From: Streptococcus timonensis
GTDB taxonomy: Bacteria; Bacillota; Bacilli; Lactobacillales; Streptococcaceae
DNA: 64,000 nt
Assembly: GCF_900095845.1 (NCBI RefSeq)
Contig: NZ_FMIX01000004.1
Span: forward strand, 317,501-381,500
Direction of reading: 5' to 3'
In this document: piece by piece, positions 37,050-46,478 of the stretch
How the letters are laid out: every line of letters starts with the position of its first letter
Numbering within the stretch: position 1 is the first letter of the stretch
Position numbers and translations under genes: made by a program
The notes under the pieces: generated by a model
Told to the model about the DNA's origin: nothing
Seen by the model: the letters and a program-made list of their open reading frames with translations, nothing else
Database searches by the model: none

Positions 37050-37289
37050 ATGGCTCAACAACGTCGTGGCGGATTCAAACGCCGTAAAAAAGTTGATTAC
37101 ATCGCAGCAAACAAAATTGAATATGTTGATTACAAAGATACTGAGCTTCTTAGCCGTTTCGTTTCAGAACGTGGGAAAATCCTTCCTCGTCGTGTAACAG
37201 GAACTTCAGCTAAAAACCAACGTAAAGTAACAACAGCTATCAAACGCGCTCGCGTAATGGCTTTGATGCCTTTCGTAAACGAAGATTAA
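37050..37289 (+). CDS. rpsR: 30S ribosomal protein S18
   Basis: A 79-residue basic protein: [14 protein letters not shown], then [23 protein letters not shown] and [29 protein letters not shown] precedes the ATG. Last gene of the operon; terminator 3 bp later. Confidence 0.98.
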   Translation: MAQQRRGGFKRRKKVDYIAANKIEYVDYKDTELLSRFVSERGKILPRRVTGTSAKNQRKVTTAIKRARVMALMPFVNED

Positions 37290-37291
37290 AG

Positions 37292-37317
37292 AAAAGACCC
37301 TTACGGGTCTTTTTTTC
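37292..37317 (+). terminator. Terminator after rpsR
   Basis: AAAAGACCC / GGGTCTTTT perfect stem, loop TTAC, T7. Confidence 0.92.
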
Positions 37318-37415
37318 ACGAGCATTGAAATGTGAGAGCGAGTCAAGACCCGGCTGGTTTTTTTCTTTCTCTAAAACGTGCTATAATGATAGTAGTAATT
37401 CTAAAGGAGTATCTT

Positions 37416-37925
37416 ATGAAGGGAAACGCTATTATTAGAAAAATGATTGAATCGGATATCAAACACCTATCCCAAGGTTTAATCAATCAGGGTTGGCCTG
37501 GTAGAGAGGAAATTTTGGCTAGATATTTTCTGGAACAGGAAAGTAGGGAGAGAGAAGTCTTAGTTGCAGAGATTGATGGTGTTGTAGCGGGCTACGTTAC
37601 CATTTTGCCCTCTGCTAAACATGGTCCTTTTGCAGAAGTCTATCCAGAGTTATCAGATTTTAATGTGTTTGAGCCTTTTCGAAATCAAGGGATTGGGAAT
37701 CAACTGCTAGAAGAAGCAGAAAAACGAGTCAAGTTTGTTTCGAGTAAGGTCACTCTTGGTGTAGGTTTGCACTTAGGCTATGGCCCTGCCCAGAGATTAT
37801 ATATCAGACGGGGCTACATTCCAGATGGGACAGGTGTCTGGTATCAAAATCAACCCTTGGAAATGAATGCAACTAGCCAAAATAATGATGATTTGGTTTT
37901 GTATCTAGTAAAGGAATTAGGATAA
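37416..37925 (+). CDS. GNAT-family N-acetyltransferase
   Basis: A 169-residue GCN5-type acetyltransferase. The acetyl-CoA motif is NVFEPFRNQGIGNQLLEEAEKRV (R/Q-x-x-G-x-G/A), followed by GPAQRLYIRRGYIPDGTGVWY. Substrate not predictable; the C-terminal part resembles streptococcal GNATs annotated generically. I chose ATG 37416 after AAAGGAG; the longer frame from 37332 runs back through the promoter (TATAAT 37382-37387). Confidence 0.88.
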   Translation: MKGNAIIRKMIESDIKHLSQGLINQGWPGREEILARYFLEQESREREVLVAEIDGVVAGYVTILPSAKHGPFAEVYPELSDFNVFEPFRNQGIGNQLLEEAEKRVKFVSSKVTLGVGLHLGYGPAQRLYIRRGYIPDGTGVWYQNQPLEMNATSQNNDDLVLYLVKELG

Positions 37926-38005
37926 GAGACAAGGATTTTATTGGGGATGTGGGATTTCTCTACTTTATGGTATAATGGAAAGAGTGAATTGAAGGAGGTA
38001 TTATA

Positions 38006-39406
38006 ATGGATGCCAAGTTAAGATACAAGGCTAAGAAAACTAAAATTATCTTTTTTGATATAGATGATACTTTACGAAATTCAAAGACAGGTTTTGTTCC
38101 TAGTATTATTCCAACGATTTTTAAACAATTACGCGAAAAAGGAATCTTGACAGGAATTGCGACTGGTCGAGGCATTTTTGGTGTCGTTCCAGAGATTCGT
38201 GATCTCAAGCCTGACTTCTTTGTAACCTTGAATGGGGCTTATATCGAAGATAAAAAAGGTCAGGTCATTTATCAGCATCAGATTGAGAAGTCAGATGTTG
38301 AGGAGTATATCTCTTGGACCAAAGAAGTTGGGATTGATTATGGTTTGGTGGGAAGTCATGCTGCTAAACTATCAAGGAGAACAGAGATGATTAGCCAGGC
38401 GATTGACCCGATTTATCCTGATTTAGAGGTGGACCCTGATTTTTACCAAAAAGAAGATATTTATCAGATGTGGACCTTTGAGGGTCAGGGAGATGATTTG
38501 ATCTTGCCTGATACTTTGGCATCGATTTTACGTATGGTACGTTGGCATGAACATTCGTCAGATGTGGTGCCTATTTCTGCTTCTAAGGCAGCTGGAGTTG
38601 CCAAAGTGGTAGACAAATTAGGTTTAAAACCTGAAAACGTTATGGTTTTTGGGGACGGACTTAACGATTTAGAACTCTTTGATTATGCAGGCATTAGTGT
38701 CGCTATGGGTGTTTCTCATGACAAAATCAAAGAGAAAGCAGATTATATTACAAAAACATTAGAAGAGGATGGCATTTTTAATGCCTTAGAAGGATTCGGT
38801 ATGGTAGAAAAAGAATTACATTTTCCACAAGTAGACATTGAAGCAGTAGAAGGTCCAATTGCGACTATTAAGACAAATCATGGGGATATGCGTATCAAAC
38901 TTTTCCCTGATCACGCACCAAAAACAGTAGCTAACTTTATTGCTCTGTCAAAAGATGGTTACTATGACGGTGTGATTTTCCACCGTATTATTAAAGATTT
39001 TATGATTCAAGGTGGAGACCCAACTGGAACTGGTATGGGTGGCGAGTCAATCTACGGCGAATCATTTGAGGATGAATTCTCAGAAGAACTTTACAATATC
39101 CGTGGTGCCCTTTCTATGGCCAATGCTGGTCCAAATACCAACGGTAGCCAGTTCTTTATCGTACAGAACCAACACTTGCCATATTCTAAGAAAGAAATTG
39201 CTCGTGGTGGCTGGCCAGAACCAATTGCGGAGATTTATGCAGAACAAGGTGGAACTCCTCACCTAGACCGTCGTCATACTGTATTCGGTCAACTTGCAGA
39301 TGAAGCATCTTATGAAGTATTAGATGCTATCGCGGGTGTAGAAACAGGTGCCATGGATAAGCCAGTTGAAGATGTCGTTATTCAAACGATTGAAATCGAG
39401 GATTAA
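38006..39406 (+). CDS. HAD (Cof-type) phosphatase fused to cyclophilin peptidyl-prolyl isomerase
   Basis: A 466-residue two-domain protein. Residues 1-270 form a HAD IIB hydrolase ([10 protein letters not shown] with Asp18 and Asp20; motif [17 protein letters not shown]). Residues about 280-466 form a cyclophilin ([45 protein letters not shown]). The joint is in one frame with no sign of an error, and streptococci are known to carry this fusion. The isomerase half probably folds proteins; the phosphatase substrate is unknown. GGAGG precedes the ATG, with TATAAT at about 37971-37976. cvfD follows after 1 bp. Confidence 0.94.
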   Translation: MDAKLRYKAKKTKIIFFDIDDTLRNSKTGFVPSIIPTIFKQLREKGILTGIATGRGIFGVVPEIRDLKPDFFVTLNGAYIEDKKGQVIYQHQIEKSDVEEYISWTKEVGIDYGLVGSHAAKLSRRTEMISQAIDPIYPDLEVDPDFYQKEDIYQMWTFEGQGDDLILPDTLASILRMVRWHEHSSDVVPISASKAAGVAKVVDKLGLKPENVMVFGDGLNDLELFDYAGISVAMGVSHDKIKEKADYITKTLEEDGIFNALEGFGMVEKELHFPQVDIEAVEGPIATIKTNHGDMRIKLFPDHAPKTVANFIALSKDGYYDGVIFHRIIKDFMIQGGDPTGTGMGGESIYGESFEDEFSEELYNIRGALSMANAGPNTNGSQFFIVQNQHLPYSKKEIARGGWPEPIAEIYAEQGGTPHLDRRHTVFGQLADEASYEVLDAIAGVETGAMDKPVEDVVIQTIEIED

Positions 39407-39407
39407 G

Positions 39408-39770
39408 ATGAAAATTGGTGATAAGCTAAAAGGGCGAATTACAGGAATTCAATCCTATGGTGCTTTTGTAGAATTAGAGAATGGTACTACAGGGTTAATT
39501 CATATATCTGAAATTCGAACTGGCTATATAGAAAACATTTATGATGTTTTAAAAATTGGTGATGAAGTCCAGGTACAGGTGGTAGATTTTGATGAATATA
39601 CAGGGAAGGCTAGCCTTTCCATTCGTACCTTGGAAGAAGAAAAACACCAACTTCCTAGACGGAGACGTTTTTCAAGTGATCGAGTGAAATACGGATTTGC
39701 ACCTTTAGCTCGTATGATGCCTATCTGGACTAGAGAAGCAATTTCTAATCTAAATAAAAAAGAGTCATAA
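39408..39770 (+). CDS. cvfD: S1-domain RNA-binding protein CvfD (YugI-like)
   Basis: A 120-residue protein with an N-terminal S1 RNA-binding domain (IGDKLKGRITGIQSYGAFVE, GTTGLIHISEIRTGYIENI, GDEVQVQVVDFDEYTGKASLSI; about 2-72) and a basic, less ordered tail. Pneumococcal CvfD/YugI acts as a post-transcriptional regulator bound to RNA or ribosomes; the same role is inferred. It starts 1 bp after the HAD-cyclophilin gene, so they are coupled. An in-frame GTG/TTG extension into the upstream gene is rejected. Confidence 0.85.
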   Translation: MKIGDKLKGRITGIQSYGAFVELENGTTGLIHISEIRTGYIENIYDVLKIGDEVQVQVVDFDEYTGKASLSIRTLEEEKHQLPRRRRFSSDRVKYGFAPLARMMPIWTREAISNLNKKES

Positions 39771-39821
39771 TGCACTTTTTATTCTCCTTACAATCTGCAT
39801 ATTATAGAAGAATTAATTTAT

Positions 39822-40565
39822 ATGGAAGAATTATTAAAACCAGGAGAGAGGATTAATCAACTCTTCTCAACAGATATAAAAATCATTCAAAATAGAGAGG
39901 TTTTTAGCTATTCAGTTGATAGTGTCCTCTTATCACGCTTCCCCCGAATTCCTAAAACAGGATTGGTGGTGGATTTTTGTGCAGGTAATGGTGCTGTAGG
40001 GCTCTTTGCCAGTAGCCGAACCAAGGCAAAAATTCTATCTGTAGAGATTCAGGAACGGCTTTCTGATATGGCGGAACGATCAGTACGTTTAAACGGCTTG
40101 GAAGAGCAGATACAGGTTATTTGTGATGATTTGAAAAATATGCCTAGCTATATTCAGGGGAGTAAGGTTGATTTAATATTATGCAATCCGCCTTATTTTA
40201 AAGTGGATCCAAATTCTAATCTGAACGAAAGTGAACATTATCTTTTAGCTCGGCATGAAATTACGACCAATCTTAAGGAAATCTGTCGTAGTGCTCAGAG
40301 TATTCTCAAATCAAATGGGCGTTTGGCTATGGTTCATCGTCCTGATCGATTATTAGATATCTTAGCTACTCTCCAACAGCATAATCTGGCTCCAAAACGT
40401 CTGCAATTTGTTTATCCTAAACGGGAAAAGGAAGCCAATATGCTTTTGATTGAAGCTATCAAGGACGGGTCCACTAGTGGCTTTAAGGTTTTACCACCAC
40501 TCATTGTTCATAATAGTGATGGTACTTATACACCAGAAATTCAAGAGATTTACTATGGATCATAA
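39822..40565 (+). CDS. yabB: tRNA1(Val) (adenine-N6)-methyltransferase-like protein YabB
   Basis: A 247-residue SAM-dependent methyltransferase. The SAM motif is [14 protein letters not shown], and the N6-adenine motif is NPPYF ([12 protein letters not shown]). The family modifies tRNA1(Val) in E. coli (TrmN6/YfiC). In Bacillus, yabB is followed by yazA just as here, where the next gene starts inside this one. The ribosome site is weak (AGAAG, 11 bp away). Confidence 0.9.
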   Translation: MEELLKPGERINQLFSTDIKIIQNREVFSYSVDSVLLSRFPRIPKTGLVVDFCAGNGAVGLFASSRTKAKILSVEIQERLSDMAERSVRLNGLEEQIQVICDDLKNMPSYIQGSKVDLILCNPPYFKVDPNSNLNESEHYLLARHEITTNLKEICRSAQSILKSNGRLAMVHRPDRLLDILATLQQHNLAPKRLQFVYPKREKEANMLLIEAIKDGSTSGFKVLPPLIVHNSDGTYTPEIQEIYYGS

Positions 40566-40839
40566 GGCTTATATGTATGTGGTGGAGTGCCGTGATGGTT
40601 CCTACTATACAGGCTATACAACAGATGTCAAGAAACGGATTGCCGTTCACAATAGCGGTAAAGGAGCCAAATATACACGAGCTCGATTGCCAGTAAAACT
40701 CATATTTGCAGAAGGTTTTGACAGTAAGGAAGAGGCCATGTCTGCTGAAGCTCTTTTCAAGCGCAAGACACGTATGCAAAAAGAAAATTATTTCAAAGAG
40801 AATCAAAATAGAAATTTAGTCGATTCTTTTGACTTGTAA
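40555..40839 (+). CDS. yazA: GIY-YIG domain protein (YazA/UPF0213 family)
   Basis: A 94-residue single-domain GIY-YIG protein: [20 protein letters not shown] holds the variant motif, then [21 protein letters not shown] and the catalytic-type Glu in [17 protein letters not shown]. Nuclease activity is likely by fold; the cellular role is unknown. The ATG at 40555 overlaps the last 11 bp of yabB. The longer frame from 40450 lies inside yabB and is rejected. Confidence 0.88.
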   Translation: MDHKAYMYVVECRDGSYYTGYTTDVKKRIAVHNSGKGAKYTRARLPVKLIFAEGFDSKEEAMSAEALFKRKTRMQKENYFKENQNRNLVDSFDL

Positions 40840-40840
40840 T

Positions 40841-40867
40841 GAGGAGTCCTTTGACTCCTCTTACTTT
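40841..40867 (+). terminator. Terminator after yazA
   Basis: GAGGAGTC / GACTCCTC perfect 8-bp stem, loop CTTT, TTACTTTT tail. Confidence 0.82.
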
Positions 40868-40923
40868 TGTCAAAAAGCGAAAAAAATGCTACAATAAAGA
40901 GAATAAAGAAACGAGGTATTATC

Positions 40924-41859
40924 ATGTCTAAGATTCTAGTATTTGGTCACCAAAATCCAGACTCAGATGCCATCGGGTCATCTGTAGCCTTTGCTTATCT
41001 TGCAAAAGAAGCATACGGCATGGATACAGAAGCAGTAGCTCTTGGGACTCCAAATGAAGAAACAGCCTATGTATTGAACTATTTTGGTGTTGAAGCACCG
41101 CGCGTGATCACTTCTGCTAAAGCAGAAGGGGCAGAACAAGTTATCTTAACAGACCATAATGAATTCCAACAATCTGTTTCAGATATCGCTGAAGTTGAAG
41201 TTTATGGTGTGGTGGATCATCACCGTGTGGCTAACTTTGAAACTGCAAGCCCACTTTACATGCGTTTAGAACCAGTTGGATCAGCATCATCTATCGTTTA
41301 CCGCATGTTCAAAGAGCATGGCGTAGCTGTTCCAAAAGAAATTGCAGGTTTGATGCTATCAGGTTTAATTTCAGATACTCTTCTTTTGAAATCTCCAACC
41401 ACTCACCCATCAGATAAAGTCATTGCTCTTGAATTGGCTGAATTGGCTGGTGTGAACTTGGAAGAATACGGTCTTGCCATGCTCAAGGCTGGTACAAACT
41501 TGGCAAGCAAGTCAGCAGAAGAATTGATTGATATTGATGCGAAGACATTTGAACTCAACGGAAACAATGTCCGTGTGGCTCAAGTGAATACAGTTGATAT
41601 TACTGAAGTACTGGCACACCAAGCTGAAATCGAAGCAGCTATCCAAGCCGCAAATGCAGCTAACGGCTACTCTGACTTTGTCTTGATGATTACAGACATC
41701 GTCAACTCAAACTCAGAAATTTTGGCTCTTGGTGCTAATATGGACAAGGTAGAAGCAGCTTTCAACTTCAAACTTGAAAACAACCACGCTTTCCTTCCAG
41801 GTGCTGTTTCACGTAAGAAACAAGTTGTACCTCAACTTACAGAAAGCTTTAATGCTTAA
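40924..41859 (+). CDS. ppaC: Manganese-dependent inorganic pyrophosphatase (family II)
   Basis: Hydrolyses pyrophosphate to drive biosynthesis. A 311-residue DHH-family enzyme: [13 protein letters not shown] (7-19), the DHH-type motif [10 protein letters not shown], and the C-terminal DHHA2 part with [15 protein letters not shown] chose ATG 40924 with GAGG upstream; the longer frame from 40867 spans the promoter and terminator. Monocistronic. Confidence 0.97.
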   Translation: MSKILVFGHQNPDSDAIGSSVAFAYLAKEAYGMDTEAVALGTPNEETAYVLNYFGVEAPRVITSAKAEGAEQVILTDHNEFQQSVSDIAEVEVYGVVDHHRVANFETASPLYMRLEPVGSASSIVYRMFKEHGVAVPKEIAGLMLSGLISDTLLLKSPTTHPSDKVIALELAELAGVNLEEYGLAMLKAGTNLASKSAEELIDIDAKTFELNGNNVRVAQVNTVDITEVLAHQAEIEAAIQAANAANGYSDFVLMITDIVNSNSEILALGANMDKVEAAFNFKLENNHAFLPGAVSRKKQVVPQLTESFNA

Positions 41860-41892
41860 TTCTAAAATGAAAATGGGGATACCCATTGTAAT

Positions 41893-41918
41893 AAAAAGGA
41901 GTTTCGACTCCTTTTTTG
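41893..41918 (+). terminator. Terminator after ppaC
   Basis: AAAAAGGAGT / ACTCCTTTTT perfect stem with a TTCG tetraloop, an especially stable hairpin. Confidence 0.9.
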
Positions 41919-41931
41919 CTAGGAGAGAAGT

Positions 41932-42444
41932 ATGTTGGAAAATGGCGACTTAATTTTTGTAAAAGATGATTCGGATATAGGACAGGCTATCCAGGCATCT
42001 ACTGGAAACTATAGCCATGTAGCTATTTTTTTGGATGGCTTCGTCTATCATGCTAGTGGGGAAGTTGGCGTTATCTATCAAAAGCCAATAGACTTCTTCG
42101 AACCAGATTATCTGTATGATATTTATTGCTATCCAAAGATAGATATTCAAAAGGTAAAGAAAAGAGCAGACCAGCATCTGGGAGCTCCTTATAATTTTTC
42201 TTTTTATCCTGATGGGGAGGGTCTCTATTGTTCCCAATATATCGCAGACATTCTTCCTATTTTTGAGACCATTCCCATGAAGTTTGGGGATAATATACAG
42301 GAAATCAGTGATTTCTGGAGAGAATATTATCGAGAGTTGGGGCTTCCTGTACCTCTGAATCAGCCTGGCACTAACCCGAGTCAATTAGCAGCATCACTAC
42401 TTTTAGTATGTAAAGAAAGGAATCTTCATGATTCAGATTATTAA
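41932..42444 (+). CDS. YiiX/YebB-type permuted NlpC/P60 (papain-like) protein
   Basis: A 170-residue protein with the circularly permuted layout: GDLIFVKDDS near the start, the catalytic-type His in NYSHVAIFLDG, and a later Cys in GLYCSQYIADILP. This matches YiiX-like amidase/peptidase relatives rather than normal NlpC/P60. No signal peptide, so a cytoplasmic role is likely; the substrate is unknown. AGGAGAG precedes the ATG. Its last 17 bp overlap the next gene. Confidence 0.8.
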   Translation: MLENGDLIFVKDDSDIGQAIQASTGNYSHVAIFLDGFVYHASGEVGVIYQKPIDFFEPDYLYDIYCYPKIDIQKVKKRADQHLGAPYNFSFYPDGEGLYCSQYIADILPIFETIPMKFGDNIQEISDFWREYYRELGLPVPLNQPGTNPSQLAASLLLVCKERNLHDSDY

Positions 42445-43075
42445 TCCATCACGATTGACACGGCAGCCATTCTTTAGGGACTTGGTGGACTATCTTGATC
42501 AGCATGATGAAGTTATTCTACGCGAAATTAAGGCTAAGTTTCCAGAGGTTCTAGTTGACAAGTATTTGGAGGAATATATTAAAGCGGGTTTGATTTTGAG
42601 AGAAAACAAACGCTATTATCTCAATCTCCCATTTCTAGAATCTACAGAATCTCTTGCACTAGACCAAGAAGTCTTTGTAAGAGATGATAGTCCCATCTAT
42701 CAAGAAATCTTGGAGAAAGATTTTCAGACGGGATTACGCAATCAAACAAATGCAGCTATCCTAGAAGAGCACACCGATTTTGCAAGGGAAAAGATGACCT
42801 TGTCTAATTACTTTTGCAAGGTCAAGTTCCACTATCCACTGACGGAAGAACAGCAGAGATTGTATGAAATTTTAGGGGATGTCAATCCTGAGTATGCTCT
42901 CAAGTACATGACTACTTTTTTGCTCAAGTTCCTCAAAAAAGATCAACTCATGCAGAAACGACCTGATATCTTTGTTGATAGTCTAGTCTTATTAGGCTAC
43001 ATCGTTCAAAATGAAGATGGGAAATATGAGTTAGCTGTAGAATTTGATAAGGAAAGACTCATCTTTATAAAATAA
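42428..43075 (+). CDS. DUF1803 family protein
   Basis: A 215-residue cytoplasmic protein: IINPSRLTRQPFFRDLVDYL at the N-terminus and a winged-helix-like start (VILREIKAKFPEVLVDKYLEEYIKAGLILRENKRYYLNL). It continues as an alpha-rich part to FVDSLVLLGYIVQNEDGKYEL. I recognise the streptococcal DUF1803 family; no function is known. It overlaps the YiiX-like gene by 17 bp, so the two are cotranscribed. Confidence 0.8.
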   Translation: MIQIINPSRLTRQPFFRDLVDYLDQHDEVILREIKAKFPEVLVDKYLEEYIKAGLILRENKRYYLNLPFLESTESLALDQEVFVRDDSPIYQEILEKDFQTGLRNQTNAAILEEHTDFAREKMTLSNYFCKVKFHYPLTEEQQRLYEILGDVNPEYALKYMTTFLLKFLKKDQLMQKRPDIFVDSLVLLGYIVQNEDGKYELAVEFDKERLIFIK

Positions 43076-43077
43076 TA

Positions 43078-43112
43078 GAAGAAGACTAGGAAATTTCCTA
43101 GCCTTCTTTTAA
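43078..43112. terminator. Bidirectional terminator between DUF1803 gene and murE
   Basis: AGAAG-A-CTAGGAAA / TTTCCTAG-C-CTTCT stem with one mismatch; T4 on the plus side, A-rich left flank for the minus side. Confidence 0.75.
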
Positions 43113-43116
43113 TTTA

Positions 43117-44562
43117 CTATAGATAACGTTCTGCGACGGCTGCATCTCCAGGATAGTCCTCCTTTATCCCGTTGATGATTTGGTAGCAGTCAGCTCCTTT
43201 ACCAGCGATAATGACAGCATCCAGTTCTTGACTTGTAACAGACATCGCAGCCTTGATGGCTTGCTCACGGTCAGCAATCTTTTCAACAGGATGATGGATA
43301 AAGCTACTGATTTCATCTGCAATGGCCATTGGATCTTCATAGTTTGGATCGTCAGCCGTTAGAAATACTTGAATTTCAGGATGTTGATCGAGGAGAAGTC
43401 CAAAGTCCTTACGACGGCTTTCTCCCTTGTTTCCTGTTGAACCAAGTACTAAAGCAATTTTTCCAGTCTGATGTGTTTCAACAACTGAGATTAGTTTTTT
43501 AAGACTGTCACCATTGTGGGCGTAGTCGATGAAAACTTTTGCTCCATTTTTCTGAGTGAGAACCTCCATGCGGCCAGGGACACGAGTAGTAGCAATCCCT
43601 TTTTTAATGTCTTCAAGACTAGCACCTAAACGAAGGCAGGCAAGTCCAGCAGCCACGGCATTTTCTTGGTTAAAATGTCCAATCAACTGGATGTCATAAT
43701 CACCAACTAATTTACCAGTAGCTGAGAAGCTAAAGGCTTTGGAGTTTTCGATTTGGTTATCAGATTGGCTACCGTAGAAGTCATGTTCTTGATTTTCTAC
43801 TTGTTCTTTTAGAACAGAGAAATAGTCCATATCGCTATTAATGACAACTGCTCGGCTATTTTTCATCAAGAGACGTTTATGGTAGAAGTAATCTTCAAAA
43901 GTTGGATGCTCAATAGGTCCAATATGGTCAGGACTGATATTGAGGAACACACCTACATCAAAAGTGAGGCCGTAGACTCGTTTCACCAAGTAAGCTTGAC
44001 TGGAAACTTCCATAATAAGGTGGGTTCTTCCATTATCAACTGCTTGCGCCATCATATCAAAGAGGTCGATGCTTTCAGGTGTTGTCAGAGCAGACTTGAA
44101 GAAAGTTTTACCGTCCAAGGTCGTATTCATGGTCGATAACATAGCTGGATAATGTTTTTGATTTAGAATGTTGTAGGCGAAGTAAGCAGCTGTTGTTTTT
44201 CCTTTAGTACCAGTGAAAGCAAGGAGTTTTAGTTTTTCCTGTGGATTACCATAAAATTCCATGGCAATCAAACTCATAGCTTTCTTAATATCGTTAACGA
44301 CAATAACAGGAATATCTACTTCATAGTCCTGCTCCGCTACATACCAACTGAGTCCATGTTCTATTGCCGAAAGAAGAAATTCCTTCTTGAAAGCAGCTCC
44401 TTTTACAAAAAAGAGGCTATTATCTTTCGCTTTCCGGCTATCGTAGCAGATGCTATCAAAAGTTACATCATTAAAATTATAGTGGTAATGTCCTTGGTCG
44501 ATAATCTCACGGAAGAGATCGTCTTTCTTTAAAATATCTAATACGGTTTCAATCTTTATCAT
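43117..44562 (-). CDS. murE: UDP-MurNAc-L-Ala-D-Glu:L-lysine ligase
   Basis: Adds L-Lys as third residue of the wall peptide. A 481-residue Mur ligase with ATP loop TGTKGKTT (117-124) and the substrate-selecting motif DDPN (404-407, in [10 protein letters not shown]). The meso-diaminopimelate enzymes have DNPR there, so lysine is predicted, as expected for streptococci. Divergent from the flippase gene. The ATG lies 7 bp after a TACAAT -10, so the mRNA may be leaderless; only AGAAAG precedes it. Confidence 0.96.
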   Translation of the reverse strand: MIKIETVLDILKKDDLFREIIDQGHYHYNFNDVTFDSICYDSRKAKDNSLFFVKGAAFKKEFLLSAIEHGLSWYVAEQDYEVDIPVIVVNDIKKAMSLIAMEFYGNPQEKLKLLAFTGTKGKTTAAYFAYNILNQKHYPAMLSTMNTTLDGKTFFKSALTTPESIDLFDMMAQAVDNGRTHLIMEVSSQAYLVKRVYGLTFDVGVFLNISPDHIGPIEHPTFEDYFYHKRLLMKNSRAVVINSDMDYFSVLKEQVENQEHDFYGSQSDNQIENSKAFSFSATGKLVGDYDIQLIGHFNQENAVAAGLACLRLGASLEDIKKGIATTRVPGRMEVLTQKNGAKVFIDYAHNGDSLKKLISVVETHQTGKIALVLGSTGNKGESRRKDFGLLLDQHPEIQVFLTADDPNYEDPMAIADEISSFIHHPVEKIADREQAIKAAMSVTSQELDAVIIAGKGADCYQIINGIKEDYPGDAAVAERYL

Positions 44563-44569
44563 ACTTTCT

Positions 44570-44598
44570 ATTGTAAACTGAAAGTCTGAATTTTACAA
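44570..44598 (-). promoter_or_regulatory. murE promoter close to the start codon
   Basis: On the minus strand, TTGTAA (44598-44593), 17 bp, TACAAT (44575-44570), then 7 nt to ATG. Transcription would begin at or one base before the start codon. Confidence 0.6.
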
Positions 44599-44667
44599 GT
44601 AACAAGGAAAAGTTTATAATGGAAGATAAGGAACTTTTCCTAGTGATTAAAAATGAATGAGGAAGCT

Positions 44668-46290
44668 ATGTCTAACGAAAATAATCATCAGCAAGCCCAG
44701 ATGTTACGAGGCACTGCTTGGCTAACGGCTAGTAATTTTATCAGCCGCCTGCTCGGGGCTATTTACATTATTCCATGGTATATTTGGATGGGGACATATG
44801 CCGCTAAGGCAAATGGACTCTTCACCATGGGCTATAATATTTATGCATGGTTCTTATTGATCTCGACTGCGGGTATTCCTGTTGCAGTCGCAAAGCAAGT
44901 CGCTAAGTATAATACCATGCATGAGGAAGAGCATAGTTTTGCCTTAATTCGTAGTTTCTTAGGTTTCATGACAGGATTAGGTGTTTTCTTTGCCCTAATC
45001 TTATATTTCATGGCTCCGTGGTTAGCAGACCTTTCAGGTGTTGGAAGTGAGTTAATCCCAATTATGCAGAGCCTATCTTGGGCGGTCTTGATTTTCCCGT
45101 CCATGAGTGTCATCCGTGGCTTTTTCCAAGGAATGAATAATCTCAAACCATATGCTATGAGTCAGATTGCTGAACAGGTTATTCGTGTGATTTGGATGTT
45201 ACTCGCTACCTTTATCATTATGAAACTTGGCTCAGGCGATTATCTGGCAGCTGTAACTCAGTCTACTTTTGCGGCCTTTATTGGGATGATTGCGAGTTTT
45301 GCAGTACTTCTATATTTCCTATTTAAGGAAGGAATGCTACAAAAAGTCTTTGAAACAAGAGATAAAATAAATAGCAAGCGTCTATTGATTGATACGATTA
45401 AGGAAGCTATTCCATTTATCCTAACAGGATCAGCAATTCAGCTCTTCCAAATTTTAGACCAGATGACCTTTATTAATACCATGACTTGGTTGACTAACTA
45501 TAGCAATGAAGACTTGGTTGTTATGTTCTCTTATTTCTCTGCCAATCCTAACAAAATCACCATGATTCTCATATCGGTTGGGGTTTCGATTGGTAGTGTA
45601 GGCTTACCACTTCTGACAGAAAACTATGTCAAGGGTGATTTGCCAGCAGCTTCTCGTTTGGTTGAAGATAGTATCACCATGTTATTTCTCTTCCTACTTC
45701 CTGCTACAGTAGGAGTTGTCATGGTTGGTGACCCCCTTTATACAGTCTTTTACGGTAAACCAGATAGTCTGGCTATGGGCTTATTTGTCTTTGCAGTCTT
45801 ACAGTCGACAATCTTAGGTTTGTACATGGTCTTGTCACCTATGCTTCAAGCAATGTTCCGAAATCGCAAAGCTGTTTTATACTTTTTCTATGGTTCGCTT
45901 GCAAAGCTGCTCTTACAATTTCCAGCCATTGCTCTATTCCACAGTTACGGTCCGCTAATTTCTACAACAATCGGATTGATTATTCCGAATGTATTAATGT
46001 ACCGTGATATTTGCCAGGTGACGGGTGTCCGTCGAAATATTGTTCTAAAACGAACTATCTTAATTTCTATCCTAACCGTAGTGATGTTCCTGCTAGTTGC
46101 TTTCATACAATGGATAATAGGTTTTTTCTTCCAACCAACCGGACGTCTATGGAGCTTCGTTTATGTCGCTATCATTGGCCTTATGGGAGGAGGCGTCTAT
46201 GGTATCCTGAGTCTACGTACGCGACTTTTGGATAAGGTCATTGGGCCAGCTAAAGCAGATCGCTTACGTGCACGCTTAAAATTATCATAA
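44668..46290 (+). CDS. MOP-superfamily flippase (MurJ/YtgP-like)
   Basis: A 540-residue membrane protein with about 14 helices of the MATE/PST fold: RGTAWLTASNFISRLLGAIY, SWAVLIFPSMSVIRGFFQGMNNLKPYAMSQIAEQ, YMVLSPMLQAMFRNRKAVLY. Close relatives are annotated as polysaccharide transporters and as the lipid II flippase MurJ/YtgP. Divergence from murE supports the latter. I chose ATG 44668 (GAGGA 8 bp upstream) over ATG 44653, which has no ribosome site. Confidence 0.88.
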   Translation: MSNENNHQQAQMLRGTAWLTASNFISRLLGAIYIIPWYIWMGTYAAKANGLFTMGYNIYAWFLLISTAGIPVAVAKQVAKYNTMHEEEHSFALIRSFLGFMTGLGVFFALILYFMAPWLADLSGVGSELIPIMQSLSWAVLIFPSMSVIRGFFQGMNNLKPYAMSQIAEQVIRVIWMLLATFIIMKLGSGDYLAAVTQSTFAAFIGMIASFAVLLYFLFKEGMLQKVFETRDKINSKRLLIDTIKEAIPFILTGSAIQLFQILDQMTFINTMTWLTNYSNEDLVVMFSYFSANPNKITMILISVGVSIGSVGLPLLTENYVKGDLPAASRLVEDSITMLFLFLLPATVGVVMVGDPLYTVFYGKPDSLAMGLFVFAVLQSTILGLYMVLSPMLQAMFRNRKAVLYFFYGSLAKLLLQFPAIALFHSYGPLISTTIGLIIPNVLMYRDICQVTGVRRNIVLKRTILISILTVVMFLLVAFIQWIIGFFFQPTGRLWSFVYVAIIGLMGGGVYGILSLRTRLLDKVIGPAKADRLRARLKLS

Positions 46291-46307
46291 CAGTTTATAA
46301 ATAAAAC

Positions 46308-46356
46308 GAACAATTTGAACTTTTTATGTGAAAAAGTCTAAATTGTTCTTTTTTTC
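46308..46356 (+). terminator. Terminator after flippase gene
   Basis: GAACAATTT / AAATTGTTC outer stem and ACTTTTT / AAAAAGT inner stem separated by a 2-nt mismatch, then T7. Confidence 0.88.
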
Positions 46357-46417
46357 TTAAAAAAATACAAAAAAATATAAAAAATGTAGAAAAAAATAAA
46401 ATTTTAAGCATAATTAC

Positions 46418-46446
46418 TTGACTAAAAAAAACATTAGCTGTATAAT
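46418..46446 (+). promoter_or_regulatory. aliB promoter
   Basis: TTGACT (46418-46423), 17-bp spacer, perfect TATAAT (46441-46446), inside a very A-rich stretch (46355-46435) with no other recognisable feature. Confidence 0.88.
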
Positions 46447-46478
46447 GATACAAATATTTAAATTTGGAGGTTCTGTTT

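Noticed and set aside
40450..40554. N-terminal extension of the GIY-YIG gene
   Set aside because: Runs inside yabB in another frame with no domain sequence; ATG 40555 fits the family length.
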